Shown one piece after another: positions 36,231-43,829 of a DNA stretch of 48,721 nt. The notes below the pieces were generated by a model, which was not told the origin of the DNA, made no database searches, and saw only the letters and a program-made list of their open reading frames with translations. The number at the start of each line of letters is the position of its first letter. Position 1 is the stretch's first letter. The position numbers and the translations under genes were made by a program. Where the stretch lies: NCBI GenBank assembly GCA_910578185.1, contig CAJTPN010000023.1:1-48721 (forward strand), given 5' to 3'. This stretch comes from an uncultured Acetatifactor sp. (lineage in GTDB: Bacteria; Bacillota; Clostridia; Lachnospirales; Lachnospiraceae).

Positions 36231-38804
36231 TCATATCGTTTTCGCATTTATACTATAACCTTGCACAGTTTTAAAAACAGCACTTCCCACCATCTGCTCT
36301 GTCCCAAAAGTGTCTGCCTTGACACCGTCTCCTGCCAATTCAAACAAATCTTTCAAATCGTATAAATTCCCTCGCTCCTGTATCAGAACACCATCGGAAA
36401 TGCACTTCCTGATTTCTCTGTCCAAGGCCGCCTTAATCCGTTCCACATCAAATTCCAATGTCACTTTTTCATGCTTTCCACCGGACAGATCAATGCGTAT
36501 CAGGTGATTCCGATCAGAAACAACAAACAGCCATTTGTCTTCCTGCACATGTGTAAAGCGATAGGTTTCCCCCGGCTCCGCATGAATTGTCCACTCCTCT
36601 TCCAACGTGGTGAGCATAACTTCCTCAGTAGTGTCTTTGATCTTAATACATTTGTCCGAAAAATAGGAGACAAAATAAATATGGCCGTTTTGGCAGAATC
36701 CGTCGCGAAAGATATCCTTCTCCCGGCTCAATTCCTCCGATTTAATGAAGGTGTTTCCTTTTTCCGTCTCCAGATCATACTTTATAATCTCGTTTTCACG
36801 GGTAAGCATGTAAAGATACTTTCCCTTTCCCAATATTTTATAAAATCCTCCCTGAACATTGGGAATCCGAAGAAAGTCCATGGAATGTATATCTGGCTTT
36901 ACTTTTACAAGCAGATTTTGTTCCATTGCCGCAAAATATATTACACCGTTATAAAGATAGATTCCGCTGTCGCTGCATGCCCGATATTCCGTCCCTGTCT
37001 CTTTCTTGTATTTGTCCTTAAAATCAATCCCGTATTCCAGCGCAGTAAGGTTTTTGTTGATCTTTCCAAACAGCTTTCCAAAAGAAGGGACCAGACAATA
37101 ACCGTCTTTTGCTCCTTCCGAAATCTGATACATAAGAAAAGACTGTCCCTTTATCTTATCAATGTTCAGGTGCGAAATACTTTTTTTTCCGATTTGGTAA
37201 ACATATGTATTCTTTGCATTACAGGGGCAAATAACAATCTCATCCCCCCTTTGCAGAAAATTAGATGAAAGAGTGCAGCCATCCATTCTTTCGCCGGCAA
37301 AATTCCCCAGCATAACCACCTTGCCTGTAGTCAGATCTGCGGAAAAGAAGCCATTATAATTTGCGGAGGAAAAGTACAATTCCTCCCCAGAGTAAAAGCT
37401 TCTTGTAAACTCCGGCTGCCATTTATGATTTCCCGACATGTGTATTTGATTACATTCCTGGTGCATGATAGGTTTGCCTGTCTCCTGATACAGCTGCACC
37501 ACCGAACTGTAATCTCCATAATAGGCATCCGACAATACCACCGCCCTGTCTATGTCTGCGGTGTCGTCGTAAATTCCCCAACCTTCCTGCCGGAATGTAT
37601 CCACAATTTCCTTATATGCCCTCCAAAGCCTTGGTCTCATGGATTCGATCGTCGCCCGAATCAACGGATGCGGCCGCCAAAGCAGCGCCACTTCTTCCCT
37701 GCTTTCATAAAAAATCCGAAACACATCCCTTATTTTTTCAAGCATTTGTTCATTTTCATTCAATAAAGCTGTCACACTGGTATTATAAAAGACTATCTTC
37801 TTCCAGCTTCCGTCCGGCTTACAGATAATCTTTTTCCATTCTTCCGGTATCTCCAGCTCCTTCTTTCCAGTGTTTTTCACTCTGTCCAATTTGGGTGAGC
37901 CAAGTCCCAGAATCTTCTGTTCCCAGTATCCCCTGGTTCTCTGTCCTGACTTTTCCGTCAGCAGCGTAAGGTAAACCTGGCGCATCTCTTCCGACTGTAC
38001 AATCACCTGATCCGCATTCAGCACACCGGGAAGCAGGCAGAACTTTTCCATCCCTTCCAGTGCCCTCAGGTCATCGGCTTTTACCTCTGGCAAAATAAAA
38101 TAAGGTATATATACTAACTTTTCCGTATACTTTTTCAAATTCTTGGAATAGAAAAAGGGGGCTACGCTGGTCACAAAATTATACTCATCATAGGGATTAT
38201 GAATAAAAATTATATCCGGCAGCCGTTTCTCAAAATCATATTCCTGATATCCTATCACTGGCACATTTGCCGGATATTGATCCGCCTCATAATGCATTTC
38301 CCCAAAGCTTCCGTCTGGATTTCTGTCGTAATAGGGAATGGGGATCACATATGCGTCACAGTCCTCCGCTTCCTCCGCCGCCTTCCAGACGCTTTCCAGG
38401 CTGTCCCACATAGACGCCTTGTAGGGCAGAAACACCACCTCAAGGCGGACTTTGATATCATTTTTAACACTGCTCTCTATCTTCAAATAAAACTGCCGCA
38501 GCAGTTTATATATTTTTGACTCTGACAAATAAGCGGGCTTTTCCTGGGCGTCCGCACAACTCAGCTGCGTATGTATTCGAAAGAGTATTTCACAGTATGA
38601 TTCCAGCAGCGGAATGGTGGGGGCGTTCTCCCCTTCCGTCGTCTCTATCAGATTCCCCAGTGAAATTGCGCCTTCCTGGCAATCTGCCAGCAGGCTGAGG
38701 GCTGTGGCTGTATTTTTCTTTTCCACTGCTTTTTTGATTTCTTCGTGTACTTGTCCCAGCAGTTTCACAAACGCTTCCGCCTGCTTTTTTTGCACTATTC
38801 TCAT
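36231..38804 (-). CDS. Large CDP-glycerol-transferase-like protein with C-terminal propeller-like region
   Basis: An 857-residue cytoplasmic protein and the first gene of the glycosylation locus. Residues 1-120 are mainly helical. Residues about 130-490 resemble CDP-glycerol glycerophosphotransferases: VIPIPYYDRNPDGSFG, LGLGSPKLDRV, LLWRPHPLI and the donor-side motif DAYYGDYSSVVQLYQETGKPI. Residues about 500-820 contain short beta-rich repeats (SANYNGFFSADLTTGKVVML and others), probably a beta propeller, an unusual addition for this family. The ATG at 38804 has GAGG 7-8 bases upstream. Confidence 0.78.
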   Translation of the reverse strand: MRIVQKKQAEAFVKLLGQVHEEIKKAVEKKNTATALSLLADCQEGAISLGNLIETTEGENAPTIPLLESYCEILFRIHTQLSCADAQEKPAYLSESKIYKLLRQFYLKIESSVKNDIKVRLEVVFLPYKASMWDSLESVWKAAEEAEDCDAYVIPIPYYDRNPDGSFGEMHYEADQYPANVPVIGYQEYDFEKRLPDIIFIHNPYDEYNFVTSVAPFFYSKNLKKYTEKLVYIPYFILPEVKADDLRALEGMEKFCLLPGVLNADQVIVQSEEMRQVYLTLLTEKSGQRTRGYWEQKILGLGSPKLDRVKNTGKKELEIPEEWKKIICKPDGSWKKIVFYNTSVTALLNENEQMLEKIRDVFRIFYESREEVALLWRPHPLIRATIESMRPRLWRAYKEIVDTFRQEGWGIYDDTADIDRAVVLSDAYYGDYSSVVQLYQETGKPIMHQECNQIHMSGNHKWQPEFTRSFYSGEELYFSSANYNGFFSADLTTGKVVMLGNFAGERMDGCTLSSNFLQRGDEIVICPCNAKNTYVYQIGKKSISHLNIDKIKGQSFLMYQISEGAKDGYCLVPSFGKLFGKINKNLTALEYGIDFKDKYKKETGTEYRACSDSGIYLYNGVIYFAAMEQNLLVKVKPDIHSMDFLRIPNVQGGFYKILGKGKYLYMLTRENEIIKYDLETEKGNTFIKSEELSREKDIFRDGFCQNGHIYFVSYFSDKCIKIKDTTEEVMLTTLEEEWTIHAEPGETYRFTHVQEDKWLFVVSDRNHLIRIDLSGGKHEKVTLEFDVERIKAALDREIRKCISDGVLIQERGNLYDLKDLFELAGDGVKADTFGTEQMVGSAVFKTVQGYSINAKTI

Positions 38805-38928
38805 GCCAATCCTCACATACCCGACGCCACTTAAAGGCATTCGTAAAATTTAATAAGGCACATTGGACCTATTCCCGATTCCAGCATTAATATTATATGT
38901 CAAAACAAAAAAATGAAATTGCAAATAA

Positions 38929-38961
38929 AACTTTCGCAGATTGCCATAATCTGCGAAAGTT
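38929..38961 (-). terminator. Strong hairpin in the leader of the glycosylation operon
   Basis: A perfect 14-bp stem (38929-38942 with 38948-38961) around a 5-base loop; on the minus strand it is followed by a T-rich tail (TTATTTG). It lies downstream of the promoter at 39021-39049 but upstream of the first gene, so it could end thg1 read-through and also attenuate the operon. A further TATAAT at 38897-38892, past the hairpin, may be a second weak promoter; its -35 box is poor. Confidence 0.65.
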
Positions 38962-39020
38962 CGTAACCATCTTAAATCTCAAAGAACATCTCATGTATTT
39001 TTGTCGCCTGCACATCACTC

Positions 39021-39049
39021 ATTATATTAGCTCTCATATCATTTGTCAA
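39021..39049 (-). promoter_or_regulatory. Consensus promoter of the glycosylation operon
   Basis: Minus strand: TTGACA (39049-39044), exactly 17 bases, TATAAT (39026-39021), a full sigma-A consensus. The predicted start near 39014 gives a leader of about 210 bases before the first gene, with the 14-bp hairpin inside it. The 375-base gap 38805-39179 holds only this promoter, the hairpin and a plus-strand terminator. Confidence 0.8.
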
Positions 39050-39076
39050 TGAAAAAATATGCTTGACATCCACGGG

Positions 39077-39112
39077 CCAAGGCTAAAAATCCTGATTTTT
39101 CCTTGGTTTTTT
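39077..39112 (+). terminator. Plus-strand intrinsic terminator without an obvious gene
   Basis: Plus strand: CCAAGG (39077-39082) and CCTTGG (39101-39106) flank an inner stem AAAAATC/GATTTTT, followed by six T (39107-39112). The T run favours the plus strand, yet the protein genes around it are on the minus strand. It may end a short antisense or small RNA. Confidence 0.5.
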
Positions 39113-39179
39113 CCCGTTTTTCTTGGTTTATGCATCATTAAGGGTGGAATAAATGGTCAAAATTGGAAATACGTTCATT

Positions 39180-39947
39180 TTATAAACTCTGTTGCGTCAG
39201 GAACCCCAAAACCCATTCCCTGTATTCTTCCCCGGTCCGCAATTCCATATCCGCTGTAAGCCGTCTCCTTGTGCCAACCACTGTCCGCTCCCTGATGGGA
39301 TCATAGCCCTCTTTTTCATATGTGACATCATACAACCCTATCCCCCGCTTTTGCCATGAGGGAAGATCGTTAAAATTGATATTTTCCGAAAAAAGCAATT
39401 CGTTTTTCCAGGAGACCGATCTTCCCTGCAGCTCCTTTGTGGCTTCCGTGGGAGAAATTCCCTTTTTTCGAAGCATCCAGTAGCAATGTGCATTCAGGGA
39501 ATTTCTGTGCGCATCTTCCTGTCTCCAGGCAAAATAATCCCCAACGCATTCCCGGTTGGGCAGCGGTATTACCCTGCAGTCAAAACAGGCGGACACCCCC
39601 AAGCCAAGGGACAGGCAGGAACTTGCCTCCCCTGCCAGAACGGAATTGACTTTTCTGGTTTTGCGCCCAAATGTATTGTCGTCCGGGTGAAACAGCAGGG
39701 AGATCTCATCACTTTGCGTATATCCATAAACAATTCGAAAACCGCATTCCATTAAATGTTTTGTGGTTTCCACCATAGCGTCTCTAAAAATGACATCAAA
39801 GGGAGCCTCAAACTGGCAGGTCTCCTTGGTAAGCCTGGTAAAATTTCGGCCGTCCGCCCGGGCCACCATATAGATTTCCGGCCATATAATCTGATCCAGC
39901 GACTGTTCAAAGCGCCGCATCTTCCTGTCCAATTCCTCGAAATTCAT
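39180..39947 (-). CDS. Thg1-like 3'-5' RNA nucleotidyltransferase
   Basis: A 255-residue protein of the tRNA-His guanylyltransferase (Thg1/TLP) family, which adds nucleotides to RNA 5' ends in the 3'-to-5' direction. The metal residues are in place: Asp32 in ARADGRNF, and Asp80 and Glu81 in YGYTQSDEISLLF. The segment SVLAGEASSCLSL and HRNSLNAHCYWML also fit the family. Most bacteria encode G-1 in their tRNA-His gene, so bacterial members are thought to repair tRNA 5' ends. GAAAGGAG is 6 bases before the ATG at 39947. It is 90 bases after a polynucleotide-kinase-like gene, probably on the same transcript. Confidence 0.9.
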   Translation of the reverse strand: MNFEELDRKMRRFEQSLDQIIWPEIYMVARADGRNFTRLTKETCQFEAPFDVIFRDAMVETTKHLMECGFRIVYGYTQSDEISLLFHPDDNTFGRKTRKVNSVLAGEASSCLSLGLGVSACFDCRVIPLPNRECVGDYFAWRQEDAHRNSLNAHCYWMLRKKGISPTEATKELQGRSVSWKNELLFSENINFNDLPSWQKRGIGLYDVTYEKEGYDPIRERTVVGTRRRLTADMELRTGEEYREWVLGFLTQQSL

Positions 39948-40037
39948 TTCCGCTCCTTTCCGCCATGCGATACGAAGGCCAATCCGGCTGACTGACGCAG
40001 CAAGCTTCCACAATGCACTGCAATATATCCCCTGCTA

Positions 40038-40508
40038 TTATATCGCTCCGTTATGCCTCCATGGTTCCACAGCAAACCCATCCCGCTCCATTCTGACAAA
40101 GTAAAGTCTGTCAAAACCTTCCTCCAAATCAGGCAGTTCCAGACGGTTTGAAGTACCGGCTATGGCCTTGTCAGGAACACAGGCTTTCCCTTCCCGGTTA
40201 CGGTTGCGCAAAATACAATCCGCAAGAATTGATTGAAAATAATACCCTTCCACAAAAAAACCATGGGCCTTGGCGGCATGAATATATTTTTCCCGTTCCG
40301 CCGCAGTCGGATTCGTGTTGTCTACCACAAAGGAATTTCCATTACGCAGACATTCCTCCAGCAACTGTTTTTCTTTATTCCGCGTATGCAGCGTGTCCAG
40401 ATTGATATGAATATATTCCGACATTTTTCGTTGATAAAAAGTTGATTTGCCGCTTGCCTGCAGACCGATAAACAAGATGGCTTTGGGCGCTTCCCTCATC
40501 GCCTCCAT
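40038..40508 (-). CDS. P-loop kinase, polynucleotide-kinase-like (AAA_33 type)
   Basis: A 156-residue small kinase. The P-loop GLQASGKST spans residues 15-23, Asp38 in INLDTLHTRN is the candidate base, and FVVDNTNPTAAEREKYI (about 60-76) and the Arg-rich RNRNREGK lid are typical of the kinase domain of T4 Pnkp relatives. The Arg three residues after the catalytic Asp of T4 Pnkp is His41 here, with Arg43 nearby, so the acceptor may differ. No phosphatase domain is attached. The start is 40508 or 40499. It precedes the Thg1-like gene, which suggests 5'-OH RNA phosphorylation (inference). Confidence 0.85.
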   Translation of the reverse strand: MEAMREAPKAILFIGLQASGKSTFYQRKMSEYIHINLDTLHTRNKEKQLLEECLRNGNSFVVDNTNPTAAEREKYIHAAKAHGFFVEGYYFQSILADCILRNRNREGKACVPDKAIAGTSNRLELPDLEEGFDRLYFVRMERDGFAVEPWRHNGAI

Positions 40509-40544
40509 ACCCCTTCCCCCTGTGCGAATTGTGTTTTTATCCTA

Positions 40545-40572
40545 ATTGTAACTATTCTTTGAGAAATGTCAA
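40545..40572 (-). promoter_or_regulatory. Promoter of the kinase-Thg1 unit
   Basis: Minus strand: TTGACA (40572-40567), 16 bases, TACAAT (40550-40545). Transcription would start near 40538, about 30 bases before the kinase ATG. The rest of 40573-40756 shows no gene. Confidence 0.7.
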
Positions 40573-40756
40573 GCAAAAACCACCCTGTATCAGCAGTCAT
40601 CAGGAGTCATCCCTATTCATGTGTCTGATCAGCAGCAATGCAAGCCCAGTCCGCCTCCATGTCCATTTTCTTTCCATTCCTTTCCTATAGTTTTCCATAC
40701 TTACTTTACCTCTTACGCATCTGCCAACACCTGAGGGCCATCTTGATCAAAATGTG

Positions 40757-42193
40757 TTACTTTCGAGGGACACGACACAAAACGGCGGCATACGCCGCCA
40801 TCGAATTGGGCGACATTTCCGCCGTCCCATGGGACAATGTGATAAAGGCAGTTTTATTCAATATTCTCACAACCTTCCATTCTCCTTTATCCCTGACAAA
40901 AATAAACAGATACCCATTGGCATTCTCCCTGTCATCACCTGACAGGGTAAAGCGTATCCGGCAGGCGGCCAGCGTATCCGAATACGACGTATATTCCGCA
41001 ATTTCGGCATCCTTTAGCCTGGTGTCCCTATCATTGACCCACTTCAGGGATCTCTGCGCCATTGCCGCCCGTTCCGCCGCCTCCGACCCCGGTACAAGAA
41101 AGGAAAGATATCTTTCGTAATTTTCCGAAAGCGCTCCATTGCGATTGCCGCTGTAAGCAATATATGCGTCAAATACCGTCATGACATAATCCGAAAAGTC
41201 CTCTGGAATCTCATCCTTCCTTTCACATTGGTACTCGCCGCCCCTCACCGTACATTCCAGCTGTTTTCCGTTATTGGTTTCCGCCTTCACTTCCGGCGGC
41301 AAAATCAAGCCTTCCACATGATACCTGTCCCAACCCGGAACGAATGGAATGAAATCTTCTATCCCCTCAAAATCCTCATCGCTCACGGTTTCAATCCGGG
41401 CGTTTTTCTCTGTGAGCAGGATACCGTTTACCGTGACAATACTTCCGGACGGAACCAAAATCCGGTAATCTTCCATAAGCGGCGCATAGTAACAGGAATT
41501 CCCAACGCAGTAGGACATATCCAGCACGTTGCCTTCGCTGTCCGTGACAGTCAATCCTTCCGTGTCGTAACTATGATTGATTTCGTATTTAGAAAGACCG
41601 ACAATATCCTCCCGATTGCGATCAAAAATTCCAAGGTTCAGTTCCTTGGCGTTTTCCGCCACAAGACAATCTCCGTCAATTGCCTCTCCGTCAATCCGAA
41701 TCACCGCACCCTGCGGCACATAGACACAGAGACCGCTGTCTGCCGTCTCCATGGAAGCTACTTCCCACAAATGATCTCCAAAGGAAATTTCTTCCCCCAC
41801 TCTAAGGTGAACCAGAAGCATGTCCTCAGCCCCAAACCGTACCCCGAAAACAGGGGTCTCATCGGTATACAGATCCATTCTTTTATAAAAACTCACCTCA
41901 TCCAGGTCAAGCTGATTTATAAAACGTTCACTCACGCCCTGTACCAGCAGAAATTCTCTCCAATATGTGTGGTCTGCCCCGGCCAGCAGCGCTTCCATGC
42001 TATGTTCCGGACGGGATCGTTCGTAAGACTCCATCCTGCGCCAAAGCAGCGCAAGCCCCAACAATACCACCCAAAAGAGAAACAACATATAAAGAGTAAA
42101 TCCCAAGGCAAATTTTCTTCTTTGCGCCGTCCTTCTCTTGGAAGGCCTCTCTGCAAAACCAAAATGCCTGGAAGATTTTTTCTCATTCCTCAT
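40757..42193 (-). CDS. Membrane-anchored envelope protein of unknown function
   Basis: A 478-residue protein. A basic N-terminus (residues 1-28) precedes one membrane helix (about 30-50), so most of it is outside the cell. Two similar short stretches, VPQGAVIRIDGEAIDG and VPSGSIVTVNGILLTE, recall the PEGA/TcaA-like repeats of wall-linked proteins. The C-terminal 130 residues (after EDFSDYVMTVFDAYIAY) resemble an NTF2-like domain. GGGAGAAC precedes the ATG at 42193. It lies 16 bases downstream of the phosphodiester glycosidase gene, so the two are likely one operon. No specific function can be given. Confidence 0.75.
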   Translation of the reverse strand: MRNEKKSSRHFGFAERPSKRRTAQRRKFALGFTLYMLFLFWVVLLGLALLWRRMESYERSRPEHSMEALLAGADHTYWREFLLVQGVSERFINQLDLDEVSFYKRMDLYTDETPVFGVRFGAEDMLLVHLRVGEEISFGDHLWEVASMETADSGLCVYVPQGAVIRIDGEAIDGDCLVAENAKELNLGIFDRNREDIVGLSKYEINHSYDTEGLTVTDSEGNVLDMSYCVGNSCYYAPLMEDYRILVPSGSIVTVNGILLTEKNARIETVSDEDFEGIEDFIPFVPGWDRYHVEGLILPPEVKAETNNGKQLECTVRGGEYQCERKDEIPEDFSDYVMTVFDAYIAYSGNRNGALSENYERYLSFLVPGSEAAERAAMAQRSLKWVNDRDTRLKDAEIAEYTSYSDTLAACRIRFTLSGDDRENANGYLFIFVRDKGEWKVVRILNKTAFITLSHGTAEMSPNSMAAYAAVLCRVPRK

Positions 42194-42209
42194 CTATGTT
42201 CTCCCCCGC

Positions 42210-43250
42210 TTACTTTACCAGGAATGCGGTGGGCAGCGCACGGGGGCCTCTCACGGAAGCATTCACATTCAATGTTTCGTCGTTATATATCATCTGTGTG
42301 GAAGACCCCCCGTCCAGATTAACCGCATTCACGGCTCCCTGTTCCAGCATGATACCGATGATATCCTCCAGGGTAGCGCCAAGACTTGTGATCTGCCTTC
42401 CGTCCACCGCCAGCATCAGCACCGCACCATCCGCCCGCTGCCCGATGGCAGTCCTGGGATTGACGCCGCTTGCAAGATTATTGTCTTTACTCACGGATTC
42501 GCCGTTTACCACAAGCACAGGCCCAAAGCTACAGGCCCATTGCAGTTTTCGGTCCAGGGCATCCCTGCCCGACATATAGCCTGCCTGGAGGATCCCTTCT
42601 TTGTCAAATCCCACCACGGTGGACATGGTTCCCTCCTCTCCCCAGATAAGCGCTCCATCGGTAATCACAATCCCATCTGGCGTGCCGCCGGTTCCCCTGC
42701 CGTCAGGATCGTAAAATCCTCCTCCGTTGATGCCCCCCGCCGCATCATATTTTGCAATCATGGCCTCAAGCGTAAGCCCCTTTTCTCCAAACGTATCCGG
42801 CACCCCCACAAAGAGCCTGGAAGGGTCTTCCACAATCATCAGAATGCCCCGATAAGACGCCCCGGTAATCTCCACAAACTCCACGCCGTTTGCTCCTTTG
42901 GAGGTTTCCCCATCCTTAGAATCCATTTCTTCCCCATCCGACTCCTTTCTGGACGCAGATATCGTCACCAGAGATGTGTCCACTTCCGCAGCTTCAATCT
43001 CACCGGTTCCGGCACTCATAATCTCTTCCACCCGTTCCGCAGGAAGAAACAAATCCGGTATAAATCCCACCGCGCTGGTCTCCTTCAAAGACCGGGTAAG
43101 CAGTTCCTGCGCACTCTTTGAAGGCCCGCAGAGGATCACGTAAACCACTCCCACCAGAGCAAACAACGCCATAAAAACCGTGCCTGACACCACCATAAAG
43201 CTTCTCCTTAGAGCTCTCAAAAACCTGTTTCTTTTCATCTGATGTTCCAT
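42210..43250 (-). CDS. Membrane-anchored phosphodiester glycosidase family protein (NAGPA domain)
   Basis: A 346-residue protein. One membrane helix (about 18-40) anchors an extracellular NAGPA/phosphodiester alpha-GlcNAcase-like domain (about 130-346): GGINGGGFYDPDG, ITDGALIWG, NPRTAIGQRADG, and VNLDGGSSTQMIY near the end. Family members cleave sugar phosphodiesters of wall or exopolysaccharide. The start at 43250 (or 43238) is favoured because the only good promoter lies at 43344-43372, which excludes the in-frame ATG at 43376. Confidence 0.88.
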   Translation of the reverse strand: MEHQMKRNRFLRALRRSFMVVSGTVFMALFALVGVVYVILCGPSKSAQELLTRSLKETSAVGFIPDLFLPAERVEEIMSAGTGEIEAAEVDTSLVTISASRKESDGEEMDSKDGETSKGANGVEFVEITGASYRGILMIVEDPSRLFVGVPDTFGEKGLTLEAMIAKYDAAGGINGGGFYDPDGRGTGGTPDGIVITDGALIWGEEGTMSTVVGFDKEGILQAGYMSGRDALDRKLQWACSFGPVLVVNGESVSKDNNLASGVNPRTAIGQRADGAVLMLAVDGRQITSLGATLEDIIGIMLEQGAVNAVNLDGGSSTQMIYNDETLNVNASVRGPRALPTAFLVK

Positions 43251-43267
43251 TTCTCTTTCAGAATATT

Positions 43268-43319
43268 TTTCCCTGCTGCTGCAATTTAGGTTGAAAACCT
43301 GACAATTACCGCAGGGAAA
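43268..43319 (-). other. Structured 5' leader of the glycosidase gene
   Basis: TTTCCCTGC (43268-43276) pairs with GCAGGGAAA (43311-43319), and an inner AGGTT-gaa-AACCT stem fills the loop. No T run follows on the minus strand, so it is not a terminator. It lies between the promoter and the start codon and could act in translation or RNA stability. No known riboswitch is recognised. Confidence 0.45.
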
Positions 43320-43343
43320 GCTGTCTGACTTGTTATACTTTTT

Positions 43344-43372
43344 ATTATATGATAGAAGAATTTTCATGTCAA
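43344..43372 (-). promoter_or_regulatory. Consensus promoter of the glycosidase operon
   Basis: Minus strand: TTGACA (43372-43367), 17 bases, TATAAT (43349-43344). The start near 43337 leaves a leader of about 87 bases. It is back to back with the proS promoter, 53 bases away. Confidence 0.8.
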
Positions 43373-43425
43373 CCAAAGCGGAAACCGGATACGGTAACCG
43401 TTCGGACAGATCATTGAACTGTTGC

Positions 43426-43454
43426 TTGACTTTTTCCCTGTTTCATATTATAAT
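43426..43454 (+). promoter_or_regulatory. Promoter of the proS T-box leader
   Basis: TTGACT (43426-43431), 17 bases, TATAAT (43449-43454). Transcription would begin near 43461, at the start of the T-box leader. Confidence 0.8.
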
Positions 43455-43460
43455 TACGAA

Positions 43461-43760
43461 AATCGAACACAAAAGCTACGAAAAGAAACAGTAAGCATCT
43501 TGGATTTACAGAGAGAAGGCGGCTGGTGCAAGCCTTTATTGACAAGATGCCCAACCCCTCTTTGAGCTGTGCGCCGAACGAATCTGTTTTCAGTAAGCGT
43601 TACCGGATTTCTCCCGTTACAGAGATATGGCATCGGAACAGGTAAATAATTTGTCGTTCCCGTGCCTAAGAGAGCGGATTTTATCCGAATTCAGGTGGTA
43701 CCACGGACTTGTTCTTGTTCGCCCTGGACTGATCTTATGATCGGTCCGGGGCTTTTTTGT
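43461..43760 (+). promoter_or_regulatory. T-box leader controlling proS
   Basis: A tRNA-sensing leader of about 300 bases. The conserved T-box is TCAGGTGGTACCACGG at 43691-43706, followed by the terminator stem 43721-43752 with a T run (43753-43758). Upstream, the region with AGAGAGAAGG near 43510 and the CC-rich stretch around 43550 fits stem I; the specifier is expected to be a proline CCN codon there, but I could not fix its exact place. Uncharged tRNA-Pro would favour the antiterminator and expression of proS. Confidence 0.88.
43721..43758 (+). terminator. T-box terminator of proS
   Basis: GCCCTGGACTGATC (43721-43734) pairs with GATCGGTCCGGGGC (43739-43752) with two G-U pairs, followed by six T. 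It is the terminator half of the T-box switch. Confidence 0.85.
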
Positions 43761-43829
43761 GTTCAAATCAAACCATTCTGCGGCACTGACTCTTTCATGC
43801 TGCGGAAGAGAAAAATGGAGGTATCTTTT

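Noticed and set aside
39180..39947. Essential tRNA-His G-1 addition by the Thg1-like protein
   Set aside because: Bacteria normally encode G-1 in the gene, so this role is unlikely unless the genome's tRNA-His lacks it.
41228..43121. Two long plus-strand frames opposite the envelope protein and glycosidase genes
   Set aside because: Both overlap recognised minus-strand genes that have membrane helices, promoters and ribosome binding sites; the plus frames have none.
43662..43829. N-terminal extension of ProS
   Set aside because: It would translate the T-box terminator region; the ATG at 43830 has a good ribosome binding site and matches the family start.
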